A stretch of DNA of 64,000 bases from Quercus robur (GCF_932294415.1 NC_065537.1:63812290-63876289); one strand, 5' to 3'; positions 28,901 through 41,833 are shown, numbered from the stretch's first letter. The notes: generated by a model from the letters alone, not told the origin. Made by a program: numbers and translations.

Positions 28901-29632
28901 AAAATTCCCTTGTGCCTTATTGATCAACCCGATACACTCCCATCGCCTTAAAACCCCAATGGTGAGTACACAGTTAAGTCGGGTTACAAAATTTCTACAA
29001 GAGTAGTTCCAGAACACACGGCCAGGACAATTTGATATCACTCGGCTAAACCCACTGTGGCAGGTAGTTTGGAGCCTAACCGTTCCGAGTGAGGTAAAAA
29101 ATTTAGCTTGGAAAGCAGTAAAAAATTCTTTACCTACTAAGAAGAACTTGGTCAAGCGACAGATTATTAAGGGCGATAGTTGTGACGCCTGCCATAAGCA
29201 TCAAGAGGATGTGAAGCATGCTCTATACCAATGCCTAAAACTGGAAACACTTTGGAACAAGGTGCCCTTTTGGAATCACAGTAGCCTAAAGCAAGCCACA
29301 TCCTTCGTTGACCTGTTGGGGTGCGTTTTTGCAGAAAACCAAGAACTTGCCCTATTCTCTATGGTTATTTAGGTGCGGTGGACTCGAAGGAACGACATTA
29401 GGCTTGAGAAAAATGTTGGCACGCTGGAACAGGTATTAAGTTAAGCTCAAGATAGGTTACGTGAATACTCACTTCACAACAACTCAACAATCACACCAGT
29501 GGGGCGTCCACCTACAATTTGGAAACCTCCAGGCAAGTTCCAGTATAAAATCAACTTCAACGGTGCTCTTTTTCAATTAGAAAATTGTGCTGGTATAGGG
29601 GTGATAATCAGGTATGAGCTTGGGCAGGTAAT

Positions 29633-29668
<36 letters not shown>

Positions 29669-29970
29669 AGCATATACCTTAGCCGTTTACTGCTATTGAG
29701 GTTGAAGCTCTAGCGACACGAAGGAGTCTTGAACTGGCTTTGGAAACGGGTTTTGGAAGGGTGGTCCTGGAGGGTGATTCTCAAATCCTCATTAAAGCAC
29801 TCAAAGAAGACACTCACTCCTTAGCAAACTTTGGCCACATTGTAATAGATATATCGTATCTTGCCTCCCACTTTTCAATGATAGATTATTCACATGTTTG
29901 TAGGCATTGTAATGCTGTAGCTTGCTCACTTGCGAGACGGACAGTTTCCACCTCACAATTCCAAGTCTAA
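25920..29970 (+). pseudogene. ORF2 remnant of the old LINE (endonuclease, RT, zf-RVT, RNase H)
   Basis: The remnant starts MSIICWNC and has a stop where the intact LINE has Arg in WNCRGLG. The endonuclease motif GDFNE reads RNFNE. The reverse transcriptase is better kept: KLDMSKAYDKVEW, GLRQGNSLFPYLF and FADDNLVF are readable, and the longest open stretch (27716-28444) spans the RT core. The zf-RVT part (about 29040-29260) reads VPSEVKNLAWKAV and CDACHKH. In the RNase H domain the first catalytic Asp is Asn (INFNGA), and a (TC)n microsatellite of about 30 bases (29636-29666) sits in the middle. At least ten stops or frameshifts interrupt the frame. The tail end reads EGDSQILIKAL and CNAVACSLARR. 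Confidence 0.88.
29634..29667. repeat. (TC)n microsatellite inside the decayed RNase H domain
   Basis: About 15 TC units occur between the GVIIRYELGQV and AYTLAV parts of the RNase H remnant. Comparison with the intact LINE at the same place shows no such run, so it expanded after the copy inserted. Confidence 0.8.
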
Positions 29971-30088
29971 AGGGAAGATATACCACCAAATATCACTACG
30001 GTATTATAGGCTGATCGATCTTACCAACCTTCATTAATGAAATTCACTGTCTTTCTTCTCAAAAGAAAAAAAAAGTCACATATTAAAA

Positions 30089-31885
30089 TTCTTACCTAAA
30101 TTTAATACTACTTATGATCTTTTTTTTTTTTTTTTTTCTAATTTTTAATAAGATAAAAAGTGTGGTGATTTTTATTGACTATATGTGATTGGTTATATAT
30201 ATATATATATATATATATAGTTCATTAATATTATGTTCTTAGTATTTTACACTCATTCACTTACTTAGCACAAAGATTAAAAAACTTAAGTGGAAACATG
30301 ACACAGACTTAAGTGAATAACTATAGTGTAATCCCCACATAAATTTAGATACATGTCACAAAATTAGATTCTAATTTCAAATTCTAATTGAACTTTCTCT
30401 AAACTTTACCTATTAATATGTATACAGATTTGTATGTTAAGTCAAGAGCCTTGTTACTCAAATGGTCAACACCTCTTAGTATTTCCAACTAAGACATTTA
30501 GGTCCTATTTGGTTTCAAAAAGTGGTGTATCCACTTTTTATTTTCTGTATTCTATATTCAAATCTTTATTTATTTTTTTTTTACGAAATATTCAAATCTT
30601 GATTTGAATATAGAAAAATGCACTTATTTTCACATTTAGTAGTGTATAGTAAGTTGTTTTGAATATATAATTTGCGTATAAAATACTTCATACCAGATTT
30701 GGTCATTGTTTTCTATTTAAAAAAAAAAAAGTAACTTTTTTCACTTACACATAATCACATCACTCAAACAAAGTAACTTTGAGTTTCACAATATTTATAA
30801 ATATGCCACTATATTTGTATTCATAGAAGAAAACACAGAAAATGTTTTTTTTTTTTTTTTTTTTTTTTTTTTTCATTTTTTGTATTCAAATCCAACTTTT
30901 AGGATACTAAAAATGAAAACTAAGTATAAATACTAAAACCAAACTAGTTTTTTAGTGGTGGGTCCCACAGAAAATTGAAAATGAATAGAGAATATTGCAC
31001 TTTTTTTGGCTAATCAAATATCCTCTTAGAGTTCCAATTCTCCCTCTTCCAACTATCAAATTATCAAAAAAGAAATTGTATGTCAAGTTTCATGTTTTAT
31101 TTCTTTTTTTCTTTTTTTCTTTTTATGAATAAGTCTTACATAGCACACTTCAGAAGCCTAGCTAACTTTTATGTCAAGTAACTTTCATGTAATATTTTGT
31201 ATATAATTTTAAAATTAAAAAACTTAAAATTTAAACATTTTATGATGAGATAATCATTAATCTTTACTTATTTTGATATTTTGCAAGTATAGAGAGTATA
31301 AAAATCCAATAGTTGATTCATAAAAATAATATTTCAATGAAAATTTATGAAACTGTGTAATTAAAATTTTATGAAAAATAATATATATATATATATATAT
31401 ATATAAACTTATAAGCCGGCAGAAGTTGCAAGATTGTTGAATGGGTTTTAATAATACTAGAAGACTTTTTAGTTTTATAGTAATATATATATATTTTTTT
31501 TGTTTTTAGGATTCAACTATTTTCAATCGAATTAAAATAGTTGTGGATTATTTTATCCGCCGACTGATATATTTTAATATTAGAAACCTCATTTTTAGTT
31601 TATTCCATAGTAGGACAAAAAACAAATATGGCAACGATTTATATGTTTGCGGCTTTGTGCAGTAGAAAGTAGAAACTTGGCATTGTTTAATTGCTCTTTA
31701 AATGTTCGAATTCATTCCATCTCAAGTAATTTTCTTGACAAAGTTATTTGGAAACAACTTTGTGGAACATGGACAAAATCGATGGTTAATAATTCGGTCC
31801 ACCAACATAAAGTTAGATTTCCTAATATGTTTTTCTTTGCTTTTCCTATATTGTTTGCAATCAACCAATACATTTCTATCATTCT

Positions 31886-31932
<47 letters not shown>

Positions 31933-32370
31933 AATACATTTCTACTTTCTCTAAAAAAATAAATAAATAAATAAATAAAAAACCCAATACATTTCTAAAT
32001 TTACCATTCAAAAGAAAAATAAAGAAGATTTAATATAAATGTAGCTTGCATCTAAATTAAAATTATGAAATGTGGTAGTAATGATAGGGTAAAACTTAAA
32101 TACAGAACAATTCCTTAAGTTGAATACATTAGATTCCATAATTAAATTCAAACACATTTTTTTTTTAGAAATATTTCATTGTCAAGTCTTATTATTAATT
32201 CAAACACATAGTTGCATACTTGCATTGAATTTAATTGTCCTTTAAAAAAATTGTTTGTGTTTATTAGTCATGTACTCATGTGTCTAAATTTAATTAAGAA
32301 ACCTAATATATTGCACCTAAAGAACTACTATATCTAAATTTTACTATGTAATAATTAATATCATATATAT
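30089..32370. other. Gene-free AT-rich region with microsatellites
   Basis: No gene is supported. It holds a (TA)n tract near 30197-30220, a poly(T) run near 30846-30873, a 41-base poly(A) run near 31889-31930 and an (AAAT)n run near 31954-31978. The phrase 'ccaatacatttct' occurs three times around the A runs (near 31864, 31931 and 31983), which suggests local slippage duplications. Confidence 0.6.
30508..31027. mobile_element. Possible MITE (weak)
   Basis: The left side 'ggtcctatttggtttca' and the right side, read in reverse, 'agaggatatttgattag' are weakly similar inverted ends. The interior has 'ggtgggtcccacagaaaattg', which recalls Fagaceae-type MITEs. I could not find a matching target-site duplication, and the poly(T) run inside complicates it. 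Confidence 0.3.
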
Positions 32371-32372
32371 AT

Positions 32373-32835
32373 ATCTATATATATCTATATATATATATAT
32401 ATCTATATATATATATATAATTAAAGTCAAAACTTTAGAGAAAGTCTAATTATATTCTAAATTGAAGTCTAATTTTGTGTCACGTGGCCCATCTAATTTT
32501 TAAATTTTTATGTCAAGTGAATTACTAGGTACAAAAATCGAAGAGTTTAAATCTAATAATTAGATTCTAAATTAGAGTTTAATATTGTGACACATGTCCT
32601 ATCTATTTTTTAAATTTTTGTGACACCTAAATTTTTAGATGCAAAAACCAAAGAGTTTAAATTCAATTAGATTATATATATATATATATATTTATGTATA
32701 TTATATTTTAGAAATTCATGATTTAAAAAAGGTGTAAGTCGTAACTCTAATATCAAATATAATTTGAACTTATATATGTGAATAATTGTGATTATTTTTA
32801 AATGTATCTGTGCATATGCACGAGATTAACACTAG
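32373..32835 (+). mobile_element. Possible non-autonomous Helitron ending in a palindrome plus CTAG
   Basis: The 3' end has the perfect palindrome gtgcatatgcac (about 32811-32822), then 'gagattaaca' and CTAG at 32832-32835 followed by T. This is the layout of a Helitron terminus (hairpin, then CTRR before a T). The 5' end is uncertain in a TCTATATATA tract. The body contains a tandem duplication of about 115-130 bp ('attagattctaaatt', 'gacacatgtcc', 'ttaaatttttgtgac') at about 32440-32550 and 32560-32670. No coding part is present. Confidence 0.5.
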
Positions 32836-33688
32836 TTCTAGTACTAGTTAATATAAGAAGTAAAAATCAAGATATCAATCGGAAAAGATTAGGTAATAAG
32901 TGCTAACAAATGGAATCTTACCTCTCACATGCATTATATATGTATGTGTGTGTGTGAGAGAGAGAAAAAAATAACTTATAAATTAAGAATAAAATTCCCA
33001 AAATGCTTCTTTTTTTTTTCTTTTTTGTTCACTTTCCTTTAGATCACAGATTCACAGTTATGCAAGTTTGGCGTTTATTATCCAAAGAAGCACAGAGAAC
33101 GTGTGGTATGACCGTATGACTACTGAGTAGCAGAGATCCATGGAATTCTCACTTTCTTGTGTTTGTAGAGAGAAATTGAATATTCGATCCATAAATTACA
33201 TTAACTTTTTTTTTTTTGAGGGACCATAAATTACATTAACTTAATCTTTGTATTTGGAATTTGGTTCAATGTTTTACACTTTTACTAGAAATTACATTAA
33301 TTTATTTTCACCAAATAAATGAATCTCAAATAAAGAGAGGGGGGAAAAATTCAAACTTGAAGTTATTCTTAAATTTTCACTACCGAGTCAGTTTTAAAAA
33401 TTAATGCCCAAACTTCAAATGAATAATAATGGAATTGTATGGTATTGATCTAGACGTGCATCTCTCTCTCGTTGACTTGTTAAAGCATTGTTCTTGATAC
33501 TCTTTCATAGGTCTTGAAGTTCAATTCCACACGGATTCTTCTGATATTAATATGATTCTCATTAAAATCAAAGAAAGTTGTTGAAATTTGATAATTGCAC
33601 TTAATGATATAATAAGTAAAGTATATATTTTTATTTATTTTTATAATTTGATGGTTACATTAGGATTAGGATGGAGATTTCTTTCTCA

Positions 33689-33720
<32 letters not shown>

Positions 33721-34700
33721 GACGGAGATTTGAACCATGTATGTTTTTATTTTTATATTTTATTTTTTTATTTTTGAAAAGGATGTATGTTTTTATTAGA
33801 AACACTAAATAATGTTAGTTGAATTACAAAACTCTTAGCATAAAGTATAATTTCTTTGCTAATAGAATTATGTTAGATAATATTTAAAATGCTCTTCCAA
33901 ACTCTCTTAACTCTAAATTTTAATAAGTTATTGTAAATATACATACCTTAGTTTAATGGTAATGTAATTAATATTTCTCATTATTAAAATTATTGTCAAC
34001 AAACAGCAAGAAAAAAAGAACCAACACTTATGTCAAATAACAACTTCACAATCAAACCTCTATTTCTTAGTTGACAAGTAAAACAATACTACTTGTTATT
34101 TTTTTAAGTGTAACTATTAAATGAAATATTGGTTTAATTTCTAAAACATTTTTGGTTAGTATTCAACCTTTTAACTTTTCTTTCAAAATCGTGATTACAC
34201 TTCACTATGTTTCATTTCAACCCTTATACTTTTATATTTTTTAAAATATCCTTAAAATCATTACATAGATAGAAAATTTAGACATAACAAAAAGAATTAA
34301 TGTCATATCATAAACTCCACCTCACCAAAATGACCCTCAAATTCATAAATTTTGTTTGTTATGCAAGTATTTTTTCATCAATTAGATAACAATGATGACA
34401 TTTTTTAAATATTTTAAAGTATAAGGACGATGTTGAAACAACAAAATTAAATGTTGAGACTAAATATCCAATTTAGCCACACACACAAAAAAAAAAAAAA
34501 AAAAAATTAAAAAAAAAAATTTGTACAACGGATTTATTGTCAAAACTTGACTAGAATTTTTCTATCATCTAAAAATAAAAATTAGACTAGAATTTTCAAA
34601 AATATATTTTTATAGCAAACCCACAAAAGAGAGAGGATATAAAAATTATTAAAAAAAAAAAAAAAAAAAAAAACCCTAAAAACTTGGAAAATATTATCCA
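32836..34700. other. AT-rich intergenic sequence
   Basis: No gene is supported. There is a (TAA)n run near 33690-33717 and poly(A) runs near 34487 and 34650. The stretch near 33720-33835 ('gagatttgaaccatgtatg' and 'gttagttgaattacaaaac') may be part of a tRNA-derived SINE in reverse, but I cannot fix its ends. Confidence 0.45.
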
Positions 34701-35148
34701 CAAAAAAGTGGCAATGTGAGTGGTTAAGGTGAAAAATGTGAAAAACTACATCCTTCCCAATTGGAGGAGTTGGGAGTTTTTAAGCCTTTAAGGGCAGATG
34801 ATTGAGGTCGGTCATAGATTCATAGCCCATTTGGGGTATCACTATTACCCTCTTTCTGCTTTCAAAATCCCTCCTCCCTTTCCAAAACCATAAATTCCTC
34901 GCATACACCGCTCCTTCTCTCCCTCTCCCCACACAAACAAATCCACACCATTCTCAACCAACAACACCACCAACAAACATTTCCCCTCCATCAAAAAAAA
35001 AAATAAAAAAACCAATCCCAATCCCAATCCCACAAAAACCCATTTAAATTCAAATCAAACCAAACCAAATCAACACAAAAGAAACAAAGAGGAAGCAAAA
35101 AAAAAAAAAAAAAAAAAATTCTTTGGTGGTGAGTTTTAAGGTATCTTT

Positions 35149-35206
35149 TTGTTGTTGATGTTGTTGATGTATTATTGTTTCATTCAATCAATCATTCATA
35201 TATGTA
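35149..35206 (+). promoter_or_regulatory. Upstream ATGs in the MORN gene leader
   Basis: If transcription starts upstream of 35149, ATGs at 35149 and 35158 open a reading frame that overlaps the main start in another frame (it runs to 35457). Such an overlapping upstream ORF could lower translation of the main ORF. The leader position is assumed, not seen. Confidence 0.35.
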
Positions 35207-38200
35207 ATGCATCAAAAGAAATCGGAAGTTCAGATCGGAAAAGAAAGCAGTGGCATCTCTTCCGATTTCAACCCATCCCCTCCTCTTCTCTTCCCTCCTC
35301 CTACTCCCACTCATCTTCTTCACCATCCCAAACAACCCCAACCCTCTTTTCTTCACCAATCTCTGTCTCAACAACAATTGTTCTTACAACAACAATTACA
35401 ACAACAACAACAACAGCAAATACAACATCAGCATCATCATCATCAAAAGCAAAATGACCCTCTTGCCCCTCCGTCTCCATCTCCATCTTCTTCCTCGTCT
35501 TCCACGCCGTACAAGCGAGCGACCCTTGTGACCCACTCGTCCTCTCTCTCCAAATCTCCAACCATTTACCAATTCCACTCGAACCCATCTCCGCAATTCG
35601 CCAACTCGCAAAACCCATCTTTTTTCTCTCTCTCTCTCGCCGTAAAGACCTTCGTTTTTCGCACCCTGAGGAAAGTCAAGCACTTTCGGCGGTTGCGTGT
35701 GCATCTCCGCCTCATTCTCTTGCTTTCTCTTCCATGTTTCTACTTCTTGGTTTCTCATCCGAGCCACTCTTTCCTCCTTGACTTTCTCTCCGCTTTCGCT
35801 TTCTCGGCCGCGCTTTTGTTCTCTCTCAACCTCGCTCTCCCACGCCTCCCTTCTATTCGGCTCTTCCTTGCTCGTTCTTTCCCAATTAAGCTCTCCCAAC
35901 CTTCTTCCATATCTAGACCTCCTCTGCCGGTGTTTTGGTCAATTGGGTCTCGGCCAAAACCCGAGAAGAGAGCGAGTTCGGGTTGTTGGGTTCAGGTTTT
36001 TAGCAACGGGGACGTGTATGAGGGTGAGTTGTATAAGGGAAAGTGTTCAGGGAGTGGGGTGTATTACTATTATATGAGTGGGAGGTATGAGGGGGATTGG
36101 GTGGATGGGAAGTATGATGGATATGGAGTTGAGACTTGGGCTAGAGGGAGCCGGTATCGGGGACAGTATCGCCAGGGGCTTCGACAGGGGTTTGGGGTGT
36201 ATCGGTTTTATACAGGGGATGTTTATGCTGGAGAATGGGCTAATGGGCAGAGTCATGGGTGTGGAGTGCATACTTGTGAGGACGGGAGTCGGTATGTTGG
36301 GGAGTTCAAGTGGGGTGTCAAGCATGGTCTTGGGCATTACCATTTCAGGTAAATGGATTTATTGAATTATTGTTTTTTTTGTTTTTTTTGTAATCAATGG
36401 TTAAAGCATGGAGTTTGTGAAGGTTTTGTAGGTTATTGAGTGCTTTGATTTTTGTTGTATTTGTTAGAACTAGCTTCAATAATAGAGCATATGTTTTGAT
36501 CTTTTAGCACTATCTTGTGGCAATTTGTTTGGAGTTCTTACTTTTTAGGGGTTGATGAATTTGTGGATCATGATTACAGTCAGGTCTTTCTAGATTAGAG
36601 AAAATTGTGTATAGTTACAACAATGGGGGAAGGGGCATACCCTAGACTTCTCCGTTGGAAACACTAAGAAATGCTGATTGAACTACAAGGTTCTTGGCCC
36701 GTCTAGACTAGAGACAATATGAAATTGAGTTGGATTTGTCTATTATCAAATCGAATATCTATCATCCAAAGTCCAAAACTATGCTTTTTAAGACACTAAT
36801 CTATTTTCACAATAGTGTATCTTGTCCATTTAAGGTTTGAGTATAGGTAATTATTGTTCACACTATGCTTTTCAAGACAATGGCATCTGCACTATCACTT
36901 CTTCAGATGACTGATTTGATTTTTTGTGGTAACATAAAATCAGAACTCAGAAGTCATTATTGGTTTTGAATTCTAAACGTTGCACTTGCACAAGTAACTC
37001 TGTAATAATGCTATGCTTATCAGAGCAACATAATGATTAGTTATTATTACAACAATGAGCCAATGGTATCAATATTATTATATGAATGAATTCCCATTTG
37101 TTTATTTTATCATGTGTTTATTTATTATGTTTCTTAAGTGAGGTTAGAAGAATGCAATTATGGTTGATTTGTCACTTTACATTTTTTGAAATATAGTTTG
37201 CATTCCCAAATAGATGAAATGAGCTAATACTAGTTTCAGAACTTACATTTATTATTCCTCATTTGCTATCAAATATTCGGTTTTTGTTAACTCGTGGCTG
37301 TTGGAAAAATGGATAGCACACTATTTCTTATTAATGAACAATATTTGGCTACATATTGGAGTTAAAGCAAGACCAGTTTTTCTCAAACACAAGGAAATTC
37401 TAGAAAGGCCTATTTCTACTATTTGAGTTTGCTAAATAAATATCACTTTATACCTGATCCAGTGTTTATTTGCTGAATAAATGTTTACCTTGATTACTTT
37501 ACCTTTCTCTCCTCCAATGTCTAGTAGACTCTTTTATTTATACCTTAAGTATGTGTTCCCAAAGTTTAGTAGTTTGTTAATGTGATTTTTCTTTTTTTTT
37601 TATTATAAAAATAATATCACGAGAGAGCACACCCACGCACACACGCCAACTTATCTAATGAGTATCAATTAGTGAATTTCATAGTTGATTTTGTATCTGT
37701 GCATATGAATTTGCAGCACTAAAAAAGAATCATCTTATACTCTGTCCCAACTCATCAAATTTTTTTTTTCTTGCTTTTATTAAGAAATGGGGACACATAT
37801 GCTGGAGAATATTTTGCGGACAAGATGCATGGGTTTGGGCTCTATTCTTTTGCAAATGGACATCGATATGAAGGAGCCTGGCATGAGGGTAGAAGGCAAG
37901 GGCTTGGAATGTACACATTCAGAAATGGTGAAACACAAGCTGGTCACTGGCAAAATGGAATTCTTGACATTCCAAGCACACAGAACACCACCCATCCTGT
38001 ATCTCCTGTTGCTGTTTATCATTCAAAAGTACTCAATGCAGTGCAGGTATTCCTTACTTCCTACCTTAATAATGTAAAGCTCCAGTGCAAGTGTTTGATG
38101 TAAATATCTTAGCTGCTGATGGTTATAATTTGATGTCTATTTATGTCGTGGTTTTGCAATCGTACCATGGATGATCCTATCTTCTTGTACCCCTGGCTGT

Positions 38201-38848
38201 TTATCTTATGGCAGGAAAAGAATCATGTTGTGTTGGCTATGATCCTTGTGATTATGGTTCATTTTCCATTTACTGTTGATATGAATCACCAGTCATACAT
38301 GTCCTGTTTTCCATGCACATTATTAGCCCTTAGTTATTGGGTCCGACTCTTTTGTTCAAGATGATTTAAAGAAATTTTCTCTGCCTGAATTTGTTCACTT
38401 GAAGCAAGATACTTTACAATTCTCTACTTATCCTCATGCTTTTTTAACATTTTATTCTTTCAAAGATTGTTTTTATGTTATTTAGTATAGTAAAAACATG
38501 TTACTGGTGTAATATTACTGTTTTATAACTAAAAATGAAACGTGAAAAGGGCATTTTTGCAGCACTGCAGTTGGGGAAACAAAATAACAAACTGCAGAAA
38601 GTTAATTAGCAATTTAAATAACTAGTAATAGTCTTTTTTCTGATTAGTTCTGTGATTCTATTTACAATCAGGAAGCTCGGCGAGCAGCAGACAAAGCCTA
38701 TGATGTAGCCAAGGTGGATGAAAGGGTCAACAGGGCAGTTGCAGCAGCCAATAGGGCAGCTAATGCAGCTAGAGTAGCGGCAGTTAAGGCTGTCCAAAAA
38801 CAAATGCACCATAATAGTAACAACAATGTTCCAATTCCAATTGTGTGA
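35207..38848 (+). CDS. MORN-repeat membrane protein (plant 'SET7/9-like' MORN family), three exons, 526 aa
   Basis: CDS exons: 35207-36348, 37785-38046 and 38672-38848; splice sites are GT-AG and phases agree. The start MHQKKSEVQIGKESSG is characteristic of this plant family, so this ATG is chosen over out-of-frame upstream ATGs near 35149. The N-terminal third is Pro/Gln/His/Ser-rich with a long Gln run. Two hydrophobic segments follow (about 167-185 and 189-212), probably a membrane hairpin. Residues about 271-440 hold seven to eight MORN repeats (YEGELYKGK, YEGDWVDGK, YRGQYRQGL, YAGEWANGQ, YVGEFKWGV, YAGEYFADK, YEGAWHEGR). The end is an Ala/Arg-rich helix (EARRAADKAYDVAK). MORN repeats are linked to membrane phospholipid or protein contacts. 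No SET domain is present, so database names mentioning SET7/9 methyltransferase reflect only the MORN part. Arabidopsis relatives have been linked to flowering; that is recall. Confidence 0.94.
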
Positions 38849-39675
38849 CACTCCCAACTGCCACTCTGGCTCTTTTAATGTGCAAGACGGCAGCATCAGG
38901 ACAGTGGCTTATGTTTGTTTTCTTCAACAAGTAGCTTTGTGTTTTTATGCGGTCTCCTTGGCCCCTTGCCTTGAGGGGACGATTTGATTTGTAGAGCCTC
39001 TTGAAAGCTGAGTAGTAGGGAAGATTACTGAAGAGTGTGCAACGGTCATCTATACAGCTTGAAGATTGTGTATACATAGAGAGGAGATAGAGAGGGTGGA
39101 TGGTGATGGCATCCATATTTTTCATTTTTGCTGTTCCATCTTAAGTACATTTTTGTAAAGATCAGGTAGATGTAATATAAAGTGCTGGTGCCTAGGTAAA
39201 ACCTCAAACCAGCCACTATTGATGTGAGTTTGCTGGTATTTAATCGAGGTAACAAATTGTCTAGTCACTGAAAAAAAAAATAATTAACCCAAAAAAAAAA
39301 ATTATAATAGAATATTTTATTTTTTTGTAGTTAAATTGTTGTTCATGTTGGTGGCTAGGTAACCTTATTCTAGCCAATGTGTTAATGATTTTTCGTATCC
39401 TTGATGTATGATTCATAGTGGTACATTGATGTTGGTCATTAAAACTTTGAAATGATGCGTCATATAGGTGCCTCTGCCAAGTTCAAACTTCATGCTTCTC
39501 ACAGTTACTAAGAATGTGGCAAGAGTAGCTTCTCGTGTCCATATGGAAACTGAACCTACCAAAGCAAAATAATGTTATCGAGAATCCAGAGCATTTGGTG
39601 GAAGCTGCGTACTGATTTCATGCCATTGAAGAATAGGTGGTGCGTGAAAGACTCAAAAGCATATACTATAATTAG
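38849..39675. other. MORN gene 3' UTR and downstream intergenic sequence
   Basis: Roughly the first 400 bases look like a 3' UTR; an AATATAAA-like signal occurs near 39174. Beyond that no gene is supported. Short ORFs near 39572 are not conserved-looking. Confidence 0.45.
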
Positions 39676-40463
39676 TAGTTGGGGACGTTTTTATTGCTAT
39701 TTTAAAGAGCAAAATAATGTAAACCAAAGAACAATTATTGGTAGATGTTGTAAATGTGATGGGGCTGTGTGAATGCATGCAAAATTAGACACTGGCGTTT
39801 TTGTGGTATGAATGAAAGTAGACATAATGGAACATCTTCGACCATAGGTATTGAGAGGTGTGAATCTTACTCAATGAGTAAATGCAATATTGTTATGACA
39901 TTTGTGTAACAATATTTGTGTAAGAGGAATGTTGTATTCAATCATGTATTTTTAGACAAAAACATTTTTGTGGTATGCATAAAAATAGATGTAATACATT
40001 TTCGACCATAGGTGTAGAAAGAGGTGGATCCTAACAATGAAGATATGCAAATATTTTATCAATAGTTACTTACCATATTAGTAGTTTGTAGAACTTTTTG
40101 TAAAAAAATGTCTCTCTAGCATTATTTTTATTTGGATATCAAAATAATATAAAAAAATTGTACTCACGGGATGGGTCAAGTTAATAACAGGATTTGTAAA
40201 ATAAAATTGCGTGCAGAATTTTACTTTACATAATTGGATCAAAGTCTAAGATTTACCTATAAGCTTGATTACACATACTGGGTAAATGTAAAGTCATATG
40301 TGTCCAGATATATTTAGGATTAGGATTTCAAGCTTATAGACCCACTATTCTAAAAAGTGCTATTGAGTTCATACTACGTTTTATAAAAAGTTTTACAAAA
40401 AGTCTAAAATAGTTAAGTTTTTGTATATTATTGCTTGGATATCAAAAAAAAAAAATTGTACTC
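39676..40463. repeat. Unclassified 0.8-kb repeat, copy 1
   Basis: This block recurs at 52711-53534 with high identity from its first bases, tagttggggacgttttta, to 'ttgtactc'. Sequence before the block differs between copies, so the left end is sharp. There is no ORF of note, no TG...CA ends and no poly(A) tail, so the class is unknown. Part of it (about 40157-40345, 'ttgtactcacgggatgggtcaag' onward) is repeated again just downstream at about 40451-40570, so copy 1 also carries an internal tandem duplication. Confidence 0.8.
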
Positions 40464-40570
40464 ATGGGATGGGTCAAGTTAATAACGGAACTTATAGGCT
40501 TACTTACACATATTGGGTAATTATCTAGATATATTTAGGCTTAGGATTCCAGGCTCATAGATCCATCAAT

Positions 40571-41833
40571 CAATATAACAATATAAAAACAGAGACCTCA
40601 TGCAAGATTGCATGAAGTCCTGCTACAGTGCTACGTGGTACTCTAAGCTTCCGTTTAGTATTTTTAACCTTTTTTCCATTATATTTTTTCACTGTAACTG
40701 AGGTTCACAACGACCAAACAATTGTATCTTCTAAAAAAAAAAACTACGTTCTCAAAGTGTAGATAAAAAGCCCAAACCCATAAATATTGACCCAAATATG
40801 AACTCCTCACCAACATGGAGCTGAAAGGCTACAATCTTTGACCCCCACCAACTTTGAACCCCCCACCAACGTGTACCTCAAACGCCAAGGCTGACCCACC
40901 CCACAGACTACAGTTCAGTAGATGAAAGCCTAACTATTTACACACAAACCCTCTTCTTCCTTCCCACCTGTAGATGAAACGCAGCCAAGAATTTCAGTCA
41001 CTTCCAACCTCTGTCTGTTTCTCTATACAAAAAATTCTTCAACTTCTAAGAAAACAACGGTTCCCATTCCAACTCAGTGATTATCTGTACAAACAACACT
41101 CTTCAAATTCTAAAAAAAACAACGGTTTTTCACTCCGACTCGGTGATTATTTGAAGACATAAATGCAGGAGCTTAAAAGATTTCAGCTTTTAGTATTTTG
41201 GGCTTCAATGCAGCCACTTCCAACCAATTATGCAATGCAGTTAACACCAGGTAAATGCCATCTGATTTATGAAATTGAAGAGTTAGTTTCATTTAATGTT
41301 TGCTTGCTTTGCATGTTGTAAAAATCTATTCTTTTATATATCTCCGTCTCCTTGTGCATCAAAACTTATGCGACTGTAATTTCTCACAATTCATTTCAGA
41401 GAGAGAGAGGTATGTTTACTTTCTTAATTTTATGTTCCTCTTAAATAGTTCGTTTATTAATTTATTTTTTGAATCCCAAAATACTATTTTCGTTGTTATG
41501 CCACTATAATCTTACATCTCATTTCACATTCGTTGTTAATTTCATGTTTCTTTTCTTCAATAGTTTGTTTATTTAGTTTAGCCATCTTTGAAAACTATTT
41601 ATAATTCAATAGTTGTTGTTAACCCACAGAAACAATATTGATATAAAACAAAACAAAGGAAGTATTTAGAATGAATTTCAAATTCCTTTTCAAAAACCAC
41701 GAGGTTCCTTAACAGTTTTGAGTAGAGGAATTTATTGGGGGAAATGGAGGCTGCAAGGCTTGCGCGCCAAAGAAGGCGTATGATCATGTACAAGAAAAGG
41801 ATGGCCAAGATGTATTCCGCAAACATAGTGTCA
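40571..41833. other. Intergenic sequence with short exon-like stretches, unassigned
   Basis: No gene could be assigned. Short ORFs such as 41742-41841 (MEAARLARQRRRMIMYKK...) are basic and end at the hAT element. They may be a real exon or chance. A related near-duplicate phrase, 'caacggtt(cc/tt)' with 'cagtgattat' and 'cggtgattat', occurs twice at 41053 and 41120, a small tandem duplication. Confidence 0.35.

Larger units (their letters stand above)
23760..30074 (+). mobile_element. Old full-length L1-type LINE, decayed, interrupted by a solo LTR
   Basis: The interval has the same design as the intact LINE at 1089-6910: ORF1 with DUF4283 and zinc knuckle, then ORF2 with endonuclease, reverse transcriptase, zf-RVT and RNase H, then a short A-rich tail (30060-30074). 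An imperfect duplication, agtcacat(t/a)ttaaaa, stands before it (23745-23759) and after its tail (30074-30088), 14 of 15 identical, which supports these ends. Many stops and frameshifts are present. The two LINEs are clearly related but too different to be recent sister copies. A solo LTR (24069-24619) splits ORF1. Confidence 0.88.

Noticed and set aside
31647-32011. Short ORFs with poly-Lys or poly-Phe around the 41-A run
   Set aside because: They are products of homopolymer sequence, with no domain support.
35301-35899. Minus-strand ORFs opposite the MORN gene first exon
   Set aside because: Low-complexity Arg/Glu/Val-rich translations that mirror the CT-rich coding strand.
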